From Semisulcospira habei (lineage: Eukaryota > Mollusca > Gastropoda > Semisulcospiridae), in NCBI GenBank assembly GCA_036245525.1, contig BTPG01000003.1:215038449-215102448 (forward strand): a stretch of 64,000 bases of DNA, written 5' to 3'. Below are positions 13,030-25,306 of this stretch, one piece after another. A program made the translations under genes and the position numbers. Each line of letters starts with the position of its first letter. Position 1 is the first letter of the stretch. The notes under the pieces were generated by a model that worked only from the letters and a program-made list of their open reading frames with translations, was not told the origin of the DNA and did no database searches.

Positions 13030-15039
13030 TTACTGCTGTGAGTAGAATTGCAATATGGCTTGTGCAATGCTAACACTTAGCGCCTGAACTTGATGTGAAT
13101 CAAGAGGGGAGGCAGTGAGGGCTAATCCCCTCTTCTCCCATCCTCTGGTATTAGGCGCTGAAAGATGGCTCGCTGTCATAGTAGATGGTAAGGGAGGGTA
13201 CTCCGTAGCAGCGGACAGTTGTAGCGGCCGACTATGCCTCTGTTCCTGACACAGAGGGGTGGTGGTGTGTGCCCGAGACCTGCGAGAAGCCTCCAGGCCA
13301 CTGCTGTTGGTCGCAGAAGACTCACGCCTATCAGCGGCCTGACCAGGGGCTGCCTCAAGAGCGGCGGGGGCAGGCCCGGGCTGCTGGTGGTGTTGCGTAA
13401 TACGCTTGTCCTCACCAGTGTACTGTGACCCAGGGAGAGGACGCGAATCGGATGAGTGGCCACTGCTCGGCTGTGCGGCCCGTCTGTCCTCACCCGGGGA
13501 CGTCGGCGGCAGGTCAGCGCGTCGTATGTTCCGGGCCAGTGCACTAACACCGTGGTCGCTGGGGTGGAGCTTATCATAATACATGACCTGCTTGGGTGCA
13601 CCTCTGCTTGACAGGAAAGTTGATGTGTGGTCGATAAAAGTGACCTTTTCCTGTTTGCACACAGTTTTGAGGGCTTTGTTCGAGTCGTGTGCAGGTCGGT
13701 GCAGGGGATGATGGCTGCCACGTGTCGGGAGGAGGGAAGACATTTGTAGTCTGGCTTTGGGGAACTTTGCTGACAGCAGGCCACAAAGTTTGAGCCACGT
13801 CTGTTGACTGACAGCCCCATCCCAGCAGCTGTTGATGCCGACGTGGATGGTGACAGTCCGTATATTAGTGTTTAGGGGTTGTGCGCTCAGCCACTGACCC
13901 AGGTGATCCACCCTGAGGCCTGACACTGATAGATTCTGCACCATAGAGTCAGCAGTCGTCATTCTCTTCTCATCGATGAATTTGGTGACAGAATCTCCAA
14001 TGAGAAGAGTGTTTACCTCAGGGCGGATTTTCATTCTGCGGAGTCTGTCCAGTGGTGTCATATTGCCGTCCTGCTGCTTGTAAGTTTGCTGTCCCTTTTT
14101 CACGCCGGTATTTTGGGGCTGGAGGACAGCAGACTGATTATCATCCTGGCCCAACCCCTGGAACCTGTTTGATGTTGACACGTTGGCTAGGAATTCAACG
14201 CTGACATCAGCATGATTGTGCTGCGGGAAGGAGGCTGCAGTAGTGGAGGGTGCTGGGGAAGGTTGTCGAGCATGAGGGTTTTTTATCTCAATGGACTGGC
14301 TAACGAAAGTGTCAAGGCGTTTGTTGATTTCGTCTAGCTTTCCTGCATGACAGTCTCTGGAGGAAACGAGGCTGCTCATCTTTTTGGTGAGTATAGCGTG
14401 GTCGTTTTTCATCTCTGTTGTAGTTGTGTTCATCAACTCTCGCAGCCCTGTATCAGTAGCCTTGATTTCCTTTTTGGCCTTTACCTCGCTGTCGAGGACA
14501 AGGGATGCCAAGTTGTCGTGCCCCTGTCTGAGGTCAGCACACTCCTTCCTAACACCCTGCAGCTCGGCACGGCACTGACGCAGCTCTGACTGGAGAGTGG
14601 TGATGGCGGCTGTAGACTCGGCCAGTTGATGTTGCAGCGCGATGATCAGTCTCAGTGCCGTACTCTCAGTCAGAGGAACCAGGGCGCATGGTGTTAAAGG
14701 GGCTGCGTTGATCTTGTCCGGGATATCGGTGATTTCATTAGCCACGGGTGTACCCGTTGGTGGGCGGAGCTGTGGGTGATTATTTGCGTTTAAGACTGGA
14801 TGGCCGGGCTGAGATGCGAGTGGAGACTGGGAGGGTGAAGTTGAGGAGTCAGATGAGGGGGGTTCAATGGCAGGTATTGACGGGGTAATCAGGGGGTGTT
14901 CGGACGAGGATTTAGATATCGGGGGTTCAATGGCAGGGGTAGTTGTCTCGTCAGACATTGTGCTCACTATTGTTTTCATCTTGTCAAACTCCTCATCCAC
15001 CCACTGTCGGCATGCGGTCCCTTGCACAAGCACAGTGCC
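13030..15039 (-). CDS. ORF1 with coiled coil and SGNH (GDSL-type) esterase domain
   Basis: Minus-strand frame of about 669 codons after an in-frame TGA; the first ATG is at 14979. Numbering from 15033, residues 1-120 are Ser/Pro/Thr-rich and 125-245 are heptad-like (LQHQLAESTAAITTLQSEL and following), a probable coiled coil for multimerisation. Residues 340-510 form an SGNH-hydrolase fold: LLIGDS with nucleophile Ser348, TIHVGINSCWDG around 395-404, SSLLPTRG, and YYDKLHPSDHG with Asp487 and His490. Esterase-bearing ORF1 proteins are known in CR1-like LINEs, where the domain's role in retrotransposition is not settled. The C-terminal 150 residues are low-complexity. An overlapping minus frame at 15373-14993 (SANAKHAMDTSIEKIC and following) may be the true N-terminus, joined by a frameshift. 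Confidence 0.88.
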   Translation of the reverse strand, partial: GTVLVQGTACRQWVDEEFDKMKTIVSTMSDETTTPAIEPPISKSSSEHPLITPSIPAIEPPSSDSSTSPSQSPLASQPGHPVLNANNHPQLRPPTGTPVANEITDIPDKINAAPLTPCALVPLTESTALRLIIALQHQLAESTAAITTLQSELRQCRAELQGVRKECADLRQGHDNLASLVLDSEVKAKKEIKATDTGLRELMNTTTTEMKNDHAILTKKMSSLVSSRDCHAGKLDEINKRLDTFVSQSIEIKNPHARQPSPAPSTTAASFPQHNHADVSVEFLANVSTSNRFQGLGQDDNQSAVLQPQNTGVKKGQQTYKQQDGNMTPLDRLRRMKIRPEVNTLLIGDSVTKFIDEKRMTTADSMVQNLSVSGLRVDHLGQWLSAQPLNTNIRTVTIHVGINSCWDGAVSQQTWLKLCGLLSAKFPKARLQMSSLLPTRGSHHPLHRPAHDSNKALKTVCKQEKVTFIDHTSTFLSSRGAPKQVMYYDKLHPSDHGVSALARNIRRADLPPTSPGEDRRAAQPSSGHSSDSRPLPGSQYTGEDKRITQHHQQPGPAPAALEAAPGQAADRRESSATNSSGLEASRRSRAHTTTPLCQEQRHSRPLQLSAATEYPPLPSTMTASHLSAPNTRGWEKRGLALTASPLDSHQVQALSVSIAQAILQFYSQQ

Positions 15040-15479
15040 TCAGTGTAGTATGGTAGAGGGTGATAGTGATGAGCTTGCTCGATTCGAGGTAGAGTTGGAG
15101 AAATGTCTTGTAGAGATTAGGAGGGGAAGGGTTGCACATTGGAGTGGGGAGGGTGATAATACTGAGCTGATTTCTGGTTTGCTCGTAGTCGAACCAGTCG
15201 GCGGTAATGGCGGCTGGACACCCGGCGACGTACCGTGTGTGGAGTATGAATCTCCATAGCGAAAGTTTATCGCTAGTAAAAGTCTTTTGAATAGGATCCA
15301 TTGTATGGCAAATTTTCTCAATGGAAGTGTCCATGGCGTGCTTGGCATTTGCAGATCGGGTGATAGGGCCCATGGTGGTGGCGGAGGGATAGGGGAGGGG
15401 GCGGCGGTGGTAGAGGGAAGGGGTGGTGGTATGCTACACATGAAGTGCCAGCATAAAGCTAGCAGCCCATGGTGAAATT

Positions 15480-15985
15480 TAAGGTGGTGGACTGATGGGA
15501 GGGTGTGGTGGTGGAGGGAATATGGTGGGATAGGGGAGGGTGTGGTGGTGGAGGGAAGATGGTGGGATAGTTAATTATCTGACATGGTTGGCGCGGGTGG
15601 AGGGGCCCATGGAGGAGGGTGGGTGTGGTTGTCAGATTACACAGCTGGTGCCAGCCTCATGGTCATGCCGATTGCCATGATAGCTCATTGCTGCGCTCAA
15701 GAGTGACGCGGCAGCGACTGTCAAGCACTGGGGCTAGCATCACTTTTTACACACATCTGGAATAGAAGAGAATTCTAACGGCTCAGACTCCGAAATGCCT
15801 TACAGTTGATAAGCGGGAATGTGAGCTGGCACTAGCAGAGCGGTCTGTTTATCATCCCTGTCAACACGTCTAATACTCGATGGAAACAGTCACTGAATCT
15901 ACTCGCGCAGCCAGGATTCTCATGCGCTTTCGCATCTGCGGGCACCATAAGGATCTCTGTATAGGTTCACAGCAGACTCGGATCT
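15480..15985. other. G-rich degenerate repeats, possible LINE 5' UTR
   Basis: GGGAGGGTGTGGTGGTGGAG-type units recur at 15497-15565. No gene is recognised. The sequence lies just 5' of ORF1 of the minus-strand LINE and could be its 5' UTR. Confidence 0.35.
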
Positions 15986-15986
15986 G

Positions 15987-16083
15987 GAGAATATAGTTAG
16001 AAGTGGAGAGGGGGGGGGGGCGGGGCGGCTACCCTTGAAGACGGTTTCACAACTACGTACTCTCCACTTATAACTATATTCTC
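15987..16083. repeat. 24-bp inverted repeat around a G-run
   Basis: GAGAATATAGTTAGAAGTGG (15987-16006, stem to 16010) pairs with 16060-16083 with a single mismatch. The 49-bp loop begins with a run of about 10 G. It could be a fold-back remnant. Confidence 0.7.
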
Positions 16084-16290
16084 TTACTGAATTAGATTAT
16101 TTGCTGTGTTCCAATGACTTATTACTTGTTGTGCACCGTGCGAAATGCTGGGATTTTTCCCGGGGTCATCCCCTTTTTCCCCGAGGTAGTCCTCAACTTG
16201 AAGGTGATATAAAGTTTGCCTGCGGGAAAGTGTTTAGCAGGCTTTGTGTATTAGACACTCAGCCTACATCGTGCCCAAGGGAAATCCCCG

Positions 16291-17048
<758 letters not shown>

Positions 17049-17052
17049 ATTT

Positions 17053-17082
17053 GAGTTCATCTACAGTACTGAGCACCAAAAG
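17053..17082 (+). repeat. Left TIR of outer transposon
   Basis: 30 bp identical to the reverse complement of 26255-26284, preceded by ATTT. Confidence 0.85.
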
Positions 17083-18309
17083 GGGTCAGTGTGGTGCTAT
17101 TCAGATTTCGATCAAAATAAGGCATGTAGTGACATTTCTGTTGTTGCAATGCATTAAGATAATGTTAATGTATAAATTTGTATATTTTGGGCTATCTGCT
17201 TGATGAATTTAATTGTGAACTGATAATAAAATGTTGAAAAAGTGGCCCAAAATGGCTTCCAAAAAGAGGAACGGTATCAGTGGGTGAACTCAGATGAAGA
17301 TTGTGACTACATCGGTGCATCATTACAATAAATTATTTTTTTTAATTTATGCTTCATACATTGAAAAATCCGTGCTAAACTTTTTTTGTTCACTTTAGAA
17401 CTGGATATTGACACACTTATGGACGAAAATTGGCGTTTCGGACACATAACGAAGTGTCCCACTGCAACGTAATTTTTCACTTTTCAGAAAGTCGGCAACA
17501 AGATAAGATCCGCTTGTCCACTATGTGCATCAACAAACTATACCCAAAATACTTCATTTTGCACTATAATAGTTTACAAATATTCGAAGGATTTGGATGC
17601 TGAGAATTTTTTTTATATCGCGGTGTCCCAAATGTCACGTCTGAAACGCAACCCAAAACAATCGCAGAAACTCATTCAAAATTCGCTTTCCGACCGGTTT
17701 GCTTGTGTTGTGGGAATTCCGACCACCATGTGTCTGAAACGCGTGCGCCTCATATGGTTTGAATCTCCAACTGTTACCAAGTATCTTGGACCATCTGCAT
17801 TACAGGTTGGCATTTTATATTCTTTTATGTTCCATGCATCAATCTAAAGCATTATTATTTGCATGTTTGTATTTTTATAGGAGATAACAGTTTTTATAGA
17901 CTGTACTTACGTTTACTCTCTGTGTCTCGTGGAACATCGGTAATGAATTTTGTGACATTTTCATCATTTTCAAACAAATCTGACACAGCACCAAAATTAA
18001 TCTTGTTTGCAAGGACTATTATTATGCATTGTGTTCATCAATCGTGTAGTGATTTTTTTTTCTAAATGCCTTAAAACCTAAAAAAAATTCTAAGTTAGGT
18101 GAAGTTTGTTTTGGATGTGTCATGGGACGTCACGATTGCATCGGAAACATGAACATGCAGACTTTTAGGATTGTGAAAAGACTAAATCATAAAAAAAAAC
18201 TTTTTGTTTATATTTGACCAAACTTTTTCTTTCCTTCTTTAAATGATTGTTTTGATTTGAGGCCTGACTTTGCAGTTTTTAATGATACTTCTGTTCTTTA
18301 TGTGTGCAG

Positions 18310-18509
18310 GAGTGGTTACAGAATATATTGACAAGGACACGCACCACATCAGATTTTTACATCCCCACACGACAAAGAAGACATTCTTTGTGCAGCCAGC
18401 AGTTGCTGATGAGCAGCTCATGTCCATGGACATGATAATAGCTAGAGTTGGTTCTGTTCCAACTTGCAACAGTATAAGGGAATGGAGGGTGGAGGGTTAC
18501 GATTTTTGA
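18310..18509 (+). CDS. Terminal exon of an unrecognised transposon-encoded protein
   Basis: The splice acceptor TTTATGTGTGCAG ends at 18309. About 66 codons follow in phase (VVTEYIDKDTHHIRFLHPHT.. to ..NSIREWRVEGYDF), then TGA, then AATAAA at 18592-18597. The pattern of aromatic and charged residues (FLHP..KKTFF..VPTCN..REWRV) is not assigned to a family. It resembles the short C-terminal tail seen after transposase-like domains, but that is an impression only. Upstream exons are not identified; the inner transposon lies immediately downstream. It is likely part of the outer element's gene. Confidence 0.5.
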
Positions 18510-18960
18510 TGAGCTGTGTTTCTGCCAAAGCTTTTTTGAGTGCTTTTTTTCTTTAAATTTCTTATCTGGTTTTATTTTCTCTGATATTTACAATAAATGA
18601 TGAACTGTATTCATTGGATCATTTTCATGTCAGTATGTATGTGTGAGACTGTTCATATTTACAGACACACCCAAAATCTTTTTTTGTTGTTTTTTTGTTT
18701 TGTTTTATTGTAATTCAATTTTCTAACACGTTCACTTATTTTATAAAAAGTTCAACTAAAGCATTCATTAATGCACACAAAACTGAACAAGTACATTGCA
18801 AATAAACATTCATCTTATGTACACAAGCCTTGTACCTCTGCTCCACACCCTTAGACCCACACTTTCACAGTGCTCTCTAGTAACGCTGGTAAATATAGAA
18901 GCCAATCCTGATCAAACTGCCTACCATTACCATTAGTATTTGCAATATTTATCTGTATAT

Positions 18961-18994
18961 AATTCGAGGGTTGCCCGGATAAACCTCGTATCTC
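18961..18994 (+). repeat. Left TIR of inner transposon
   Basis: AATTCGAGGGTTGCCCGGAT and onward to CTCGTATCTC. It matches the reverse complement of 25591-25624. Confidence 0.9.
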
Positions 18995-19539
18995 ACTTTT
19001 TTCCGAAAATGACTTTTTTACGTCATTCAACTCAGTTTCACTTCGAGATTGTGTTTGTGAAAGCAGACATAGAATAATGATTAAAATTAATTAGTTATTA
19101 ATGAATAATTAAACCAAGTATAAAATTTCAATCAAAGTGGTGCCCGTATAACAACCGTAATTAGATATACATTGTTCGACGGCGGCAGATTCCCTGAAAA
19201 GTTGGCTGTATGAACATCGTATCTGGCACTGCTGGCTTTACGCGGGCCCGGCGGTTTATCACACTGCACTGAGCAGCAGTGCCTGTATGAAAGCCGTAAT
19301 TGCTGTTGCTTTGTTTACATCGGCACAGGAAAGGGCCCGACTGCTGCTGTCTGCGCGTTTAATCACAGTACGACAGTCTACGAGTTTTATGTAGAATGAA
19401 AATCACCATTTCTTGGTCTCAATCACAGTTAGAAGAAAGTATTTTGAAACTTGTAGGAGATGGGGAACGCTTTGAATCAGTCTGAAATTAAGAAATCCGT
19501 CTGTACTTGCAAATCTCTCCAACTCCTAACCCCCGCCCC

Positions 19540-19575
19540 CCCCCCCCCCCTCTCTCTCATGCTGTGTGTGTGTGT

Positions 19576-19640
<65 letters not shown>
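19540..19640. repeat. C-run and (TG)n microsatellite
   Basis: C11-type run, TCTCTCTC, then about 37 TG units with one AG interruption, inside the 5' non-coding part of the inner transposon. Confidence 0.95.
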
Positions 19641-19647
<7 letters not shown>

Positions 19648-20108
19648 TCTAAGTTTTTCATTCAAAAAGCAGCTTTTTTGTTGAATAGAAAATAACATTA
19701 TCAGTAATACTTAGAGATCTTTAGGTTCTGTGATTATTTGCTAGGTATGCAGGCACCCTAAACATGTTAACAGACACATCCTGAACAAATATTCTACCAG
19801 GGTAAAAAAAACTAATGGGAATCTGGACTGTGTAGGAGATAAGACACTTGTCAACACATGTCACTCCTAACAGGACTTCAGTGCAGCTGTGGTCGCTTAC
19901 TTATCACAGCGGAACTTTTCCCACCAGGAATTCTAGAAATATCCCAAGTATAACACAAGCACATAAAATTAAAACTGCCCATTTCATTGACTTTTCTCCC
20001 TCCCGAAAGATCGGCTTGCGTTGGCTACACCTTTTACCTTTTGTACTCGCCAAGATTCAGCAGATCTTCTTCTGGAAGGTAAGCAACCATTAGTGAAAAT
20101 TATTCAGC

Positions 20109-20308
<200 letters not shown>

Positions 20309-20371
20309 TTAGTTTATAAGCTTTCTAAAAAAAATATGCGTTTGAGAAATTGATATTAGTATCTGTTACGT

Positions 20372-20455
20372 GAGCCTCGTCAGCTCAGTCATGAGCGCCG
20401 CTGCTGAGTAGAGGAGGGCGAGAGGGTAATGGGTTCGAACCCCACCCTGGTAGCT
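20372..20455 (+). mobile_element. tRNA-derived SINE head
   Basis: CGTCAGCTCAGTCATGAGCG resembles a Pol III A box region, and GGGTTCGAACCCCA at about 20429-20442 is a B box. The spacing is tRNA-like. There is no clean acceptor stem, so this is a SINE head and not a tRNA gene. Confidence 0.6.
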
Positions 20456-20666
20456 TGTTCAAATTGTCGGGTCATTACCTCGTTGTGGATAATGATAACT
20501 TAAGCCTGACTGGCAAACAATACTATCTGTTGCAACAATGCGTATAATGGATAGCAGTATCTTTAAAAACAAAACCATTCAAATGTGTCTTCATTTTCAT
20601 AATGTAACTGTATCTGATCGGAATCAATATCATTTCTCTTGTAGATCAGTACCCGGTGTGAACATC

Positions 20667-21692
20667 ATGGACCCGAGCAGTGCTGAAGACAGCGTATATC
20701 TCAATCTGGCGACATCTTTTGTCGCAGCAGCTGAGAGATCAGCGGATTACTTCAGCTCAACCGACAACGAGCAGCTGAGCAGCGTGATGGATGCATTTAA
20801 TGAGTCTGATGATGAACCTCTGATTCGTGAACAAAAAACCGCTTTCAATACGTCTGATGATGAACCCTTCATTAAGAAACTGGCTTCACATTCAGACTTC
20901 AGCACATCAGATGACGAGCCCCTCATTTCGAAGCAAGTGCCTGATGCTGCCGATGATTCTGCAGACCCAACATTTCTGCCATCAGAAGAATCCGAGACCT
21001 CACAACATGAATCTGACACCGTCGACAGCAGCTTCTCAGTCGAAGAAGCCCAACGGACCAGCAGAAAACGACGTCGAAAGACCAAAGGACAGAGTGATAT
21101 GATGAGGGCGCAAGCTGCAAGTTTAGCACACACAAAAGAAAGAGAGAAAAATGTTGCAGTACACCAAGCCCACCTGGACAACCTCTTATCAGCCAAAGGA
21201 TTGATTCAAACAGAAATATATCCTGATGGAAACTGTTTTTTCGAAGCCTCCGCCTTCCATTTAGATGAGATATCAGGGGAGGAACTGCGGAACTGTCTGT
21301 GTGAATACCTTGAGGACAATTATGGAACTTGCGTTCCCTTCATTGCTCCAGTAGACAGAGATGATGAAAATGACATATTCATGAGGTTCCTCTCGAATGT
21401 CAGTGAACTGCGACAGCCTGGGAAGTGGAGCAATGATGCCGCAGATCTTCTGCCACGGGTGTTGGCTGACTGGTCCCAGAGAGTTGTCCGTATCTACACA
21501 AGCAATTTGTTCAAATCTGTCCTAGACTTTATGCCGTCCTGCGGTAGCACCGCTGCCATAGCTTGTCAACAGGCGGAACCAATCACACTGGCCTTTATTG
21601 CTCACGAGCCGTCTCACTACGACACTTGCCACAGACCAGCCAGAAAGCAGACGCCAGGGCCTCAGGATGACGTCTGTATTCACTCTGACTGA
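20667..21692 (+). CDS. OTU-domain protein, probable N-terminal half of a transposase fusion
   Basis: The ATG at 20667 (MDPSSAEDSVYL) follows a good splice acceptor. Residues 1-160 are acidic, with three SDDEP(L/F)I repeats (NESDDEPLIREQ, NTSDDEPFIKK, STSDDEPLISK); a basic patch SRKRRRKTKGQ follows. Residues of about 180-325 form an OTU cysteine-protease domain: EIYPDGNCFFEAS has the D-G-N-C catalytic cysteine, and ITLAFIAHEPSHYDTC has the catalytic histidine before Tyr-Asp. OTU domains typically cleave ubiquitin or ubiquitin-like chains. The frame stops at 21692, just inside the first 95-bp repeat, where a CT is missing relative to the other repeat copies. Without that loss the frame continues into the 22100 ORF. 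Confidence 0.85.
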   Translation: MDPSSAEDSVYLNLATSFVAAAERSADYFSSTDNEQLSSVMDAFNESDDEPLIREQKTAFNTSDDEPFIKKLASHSDFSTSDDEPLISKQVPDAADDSADPTFLPSEESETSQHESDTVDSSFSVEEAQRTSRKRRRKTKGQSDMMRAQAASLAHTKEREKNVAVHQAHLDNLLSAKGLIQTEIYPDGNCFFEASAFHLDEISGEELRNCLCEYLEDNYGTCVPFIAPVDRDDENDIFMRFLSNVSELRQPGKWSNDAADLLPRVLADWSQRVVRIYTSNLFKSVLDFMPSCGSTAAIACQQAEPITLAFIAHEPSHYDTCHRPARKQTPGPQDDVCIHSD

Positions 21693-22047
21693 TAGTGAGG
21701 CTGAGGACTTCCAACCCACTCACCAGTCGACGCCAGACAGCAGACGCCAGGGCCTCAGGGTGACGTCTGTATTCATTCTGACTCTGATGGTGAGACTTCA
21801 CTCCAATGGTGAGACTGAGGACGTCCAACCCACTCACCAGTCGACGCCAGACAGCAGACGCCAGGGCCTCAGGGTGACGTCTGTATTCACTCTGACTCTG
21901 ATAGTGAGGCTGAGGATTTCCAACCCACTCACCAGTCGACGCCAGACAGCAGACACCAGGGCCTCAGGGTGACGTCTGTATTCACTCTGACTCTGATGGT
22001 GAGGCTGAGGACTTCCAACCCACTCACCAGTCGACGCCAAATGAAGA
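21649..22047 (+). repeat. 95-bp minisatellite, four units, inside coding sequence
   Basis: Units start AGACGCCAGGGCCTCAGGRT at about 21649, 21740, 21855 and 21950, and end at TCGACGCCA. Three are about 92-95 bp; the second carries roughly 18 extra bases. Because 95 is not a multiple of three, each extra unit shifts the frame. One unit alone (with the CTCTGACTCTGAT form) keeps OTU and transposase in the same frame. Confidence 0.92.
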
Positions 22048-22099
22048 CCACAATCTGACCGATGGGGAAAGCCTGGGGGAAGGGCTGAGTTTTCCTACC

Positions 22100-24008
22100 A
22101 TGGACGACAGTGTGAACACCACCCCAACAAAACAGCAGTCAAAGGACAAAACAAATATCACACCCAGGAAACAAGGGTTCTTCCAAACGCCTCCTAAGAA
22201 AAATCTTTCCAGGAAGAAAAAATCTAAACCAGAAGCATGGAAACAAAACGTAAGAAAATCATTGCATTTGCAAGGGAAAGAGTATATATCTCAGGCTGGC
22301 AAGACTGTTCCTCCCAAACGTGTCCAGCAGACCGACTGTAGCAAGTGCAGATACGACTGCAATAATCGTATCTCAGAGGAGTATCGGCAAGACTTCTTTC
22401 AGACATTTTATGCCTTAGACACTTACGAACGCCAAAAAGACTTTGTTTGTGCTCATGTTAGAGAAAGAGAGACTGTCCGTATTTTGGGTGCAGACAATAA
22501 GCCAGTGCCCAAGAAACGCCAGAGATGCCGCATCTTGTTTTTTATTGTTGATGGTCAAGAGCGACGTGTCTGCAAGATGTTCTTTTTGGCGACACTGGCA
22601 CTTGGTGAAGCCTATGTTGACCATGCTTTAAAGAATAGCACGAACGGAGCTTTCACTGGCAAGGAACGCCGAGGAAGTGGCAAGCCATACAACAAGGCCA
22701 GTGAAGAAGCTTTTGAAGGGGTAAGAAAACACATCGAGTCCTTCCCCGCTGTAGAGTCACATTATACCAGGAAAGACTCTCAACGCAAGTATCTACAGCC
22801 CGGATTGACGGTGAAAAAGATGCACGACCTGTACATACAGCAGTGCAAAGAGGAGGGCCGCCCGTCAACCAGTGTCAACAAAGAAATACAGACAGGTTTT
22901 TAACACTGAATATAACTTATCTTTTCATGCCCCCATAAAGGACCAGTGTGCGCTGTGTGCTGCTTTTTGCCATGAGGAAGACGAAAGAGCTGGTCATGGA
23001 AGATGACAAGAAGGCGTTTGAAAAACACCAGGAGAGAAAGAAGCAGGCACGCCTTGAGAAAGAGAATGACAAGGCAGAAGCCAAAGAAAATCGCCGAAAG
23101 CATGTGGTCACTGTGGATCTCCAGGCGGTCCTGCAAGCTCCTTGTGGCCTCGTCAGCCACTTATACTATAAAAGGAAACTCTCCGTGTATAACTTACCAT
23201 CTATTTACTAGCTGACGGGGAAGCCAAATGCTACACATGGGATGAGTCGGAAGGTAAAAGGGAAGCGTATGAGATCGCAACCTGCCTCTACTTTTACCTC
23301 AGCTCACTCCCAGACAGCGTTGAGGAGGTTACAATCTATTCAGACTGCTGTCCAGGCCAAAATCGGAATCAATACCTGGCAGCCGGTTTATCCCATGCTG
23401 TACAAAACATCGAAAGCATAAAGATCATAACCCACAAATACCTGGAAAGTGGGCATACGCAGATGGAATGCGACTCCATGCATGCAGCCATTACATTTGC
23501 AAAGAAAAGCACACCCATCTATATGCCCAGCGGCTGGGACATCATCCTAAGAATGGCCAGAAGGACGCGACCATATTCTGTTGTCCCAATCAAATACACA
23601 GAGATCCTTGACTTCAAAACACTAGCCGCCTCAACACTACGCAACACCAAGACTGACATCACTGGACAAAAAGTGAACTGGCTTAAAATAAAAGCATTTC
23701 ACTTTGAGAAAGGCAAAGGAGATGAGATATTTTTCAAGACCTCCTTTGATCAGGTCGACTACCAGACCATCAAGGTCGCTTGAGGAAGGAAGAGAGGCCG
23801 TGCTGCCCCTATCAAAACTATACCACACCTGTACAGCCACAAACTTCCCATCTCCCAGGCCAAGAAATCTGACCTCTTGTCCCTGTGCTCGTCTGGGATC
23901 ATTCCTGAGGAGCACCATGCGTTCTACAGAAGCCTTCCGGCCTCTTCAGCTACAGTAGATCGGCTCCCACAGCCTGACGTCGATGAAGTGGACACCGACT
24001 CAGAGTGA
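22100..24008 (+). pseudogene. DDE-like transposase (YSDCCPGQNRN type), frameshifted
   Basis: The 22100 frame starts MDDSVNTTPTKQQ, but its reading continues upstream into the minisatellite, so it is probably the continuation of the OTU ORF. It has a basic N-terminus, CSKCRYDCNNRIS (a Cys pair cluster, 22335-22375) and a long helical segment. It breaks at a T-run near 22893. Sequence in other frames continues: SFHAPIKDQCALC (22920-22965, second Cys motif), KENRRKHVVTVDLQAVLQAP, YYKRKLSVYNL (23165-23200), then a break near 23212, then IYSDCCPGQNRNQYL (23335-23375, likely catalytic Asp) and SGHTQMECDSMHAAI (23453-23490). An in-frame TGA lies at 23781-23783, and a C-terminal tail ends at TGA 24006-24008. 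These motifs match the uncharacterised invertebrate transposase-like group with YSDxCxGQNxN. The superfamily name is left open. Confidence 0.8.
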
Positions 24009-25306
24009 ACACAAGGCCAGGACAATCAACACTTCTGGAAGATGCGAACTGCGATCATACTCTTTTTTGGCAGAGGCTCTAAGGAACCGATCCGGCGTTA
24101 TCCTTGAAAAAAATGATTATCAGAACCCCTGCAAAGCGCACAGAGTTTTGCCACTTTGTTGACGTCAGGCTGTTCTGATACAACAGCAGCTCCTGAACAA
24201 TAATTAACATCTCGTGGATGACTCAGTGAAACTGGTGTGCTGAAATATCGGTGTCTCTTACTGGAAAATACATGTAGTATTTTTTTTTAAATCAGGAAAT
24301 GCATCAATCGAAAATCAAACATCAAATTACGCACTTGATATAGGCAAGGGATACCATGTTAGCATAGTATTTGAGTCCCACCTGGGTCCAGGTCAGACCC
24401 TGGTGAGACCCACATGGAACGCGTTGATCCCAACCTGTCCCCATATTTGGTCCAGGTGAGATCCATACGGATCCCACTGACTTTGTTGACCGAGTACCGA
24501 AAAGAGATTTTAAGTGTGAAATGTTTCGTGGTTGCTACTAGAAAACAAAAGCCATTTTGTGACTTATTGATACATTGATGTGTAACTTGAATAGATTGAC
24601 ATGTGCGACTTGGATACCGTCATGCTGCATACACGAAGACACATCAGATTGCGGCACTGGCTTTCGGTCATGGTGATGACCAAGTGAGTTTTCCTCTTTT
24701 TTTGTACTTTGTATGGAGCGTTAAATTAAAAGAACTTAACTTTTCACTTGTCACAACAACCCATACTTAAGGACTGTAATATTCGGCAACCATTCTGTCG
24801 TGTCTTTTTCTCCGCCTCTCTCTTTGTTTCCTTTCCACACTATCATTTCGTGTGTGTCATTATCATTAATTCATAACGAAACACTCAACATTGCAAAGAG
24901 ACCACTCTATAATTAAGTTATTGGAATACGAAGTAGAGGAAGAGCTTTTACGCCCGAACTTTATTAGCAGAGTTGAAAATAAATTTTAAAATGCGACTTT
25001 CAGACTCTACTAAGAGGTGATTCAGTCACTTTTTGTGACTTTTAAAAAAGACGTTACTGGTTGTACTTGCTTTCATTAGGTGTTGTTGGAAATTCTAGGC
25101 ATGCACAGGCCTGTCTTAAGACCGCATATCCATATAATTGCTTTGCGCTGGCTGTTTATTCCAAAAAGTGCCGCCGCGACGAAACCATAGTTCTAGTTAC
25201 GAGTTTTATTTAGGAACTAGAGCTGGCCACCTGCTAACCATTCCTGCTAGCGTCTCGAGTTACGACTGAAAGGCAGCCCTGTTCTGTGATGACATGCCAT
25301 GTATTT
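24009..25306 (+). other. 3' non-coding part of inner transposon
   Basis: No ORF of note. A locally self-complementary stretch GGTCCAGGTCAGACCCTGGT lies at about 24385-24404, with a related GGTCCAGGTGAGATCC at about 24450. Confidence 0.5.

Noticed and set aside
13176..13820. 214-codon minus frame MGLSVNRRGSN..
   Set aside because: Shadow of LINE ORF1 in another frame; no domain.
17593..17847. 84-codon frame MDAENFFYIAV..
   Set aside because: It lies across subterminal repeat motifs (GTGTCCC..TGTCTGAAACG), so its codons are constrained by the repeat; no homology seen.
20372..20455. tRNA gene
   Set aside because: A B box and A-box-like region are present, but there is no seven-base acceptor stem or plausible anticodon arm; a SINE head fits better.
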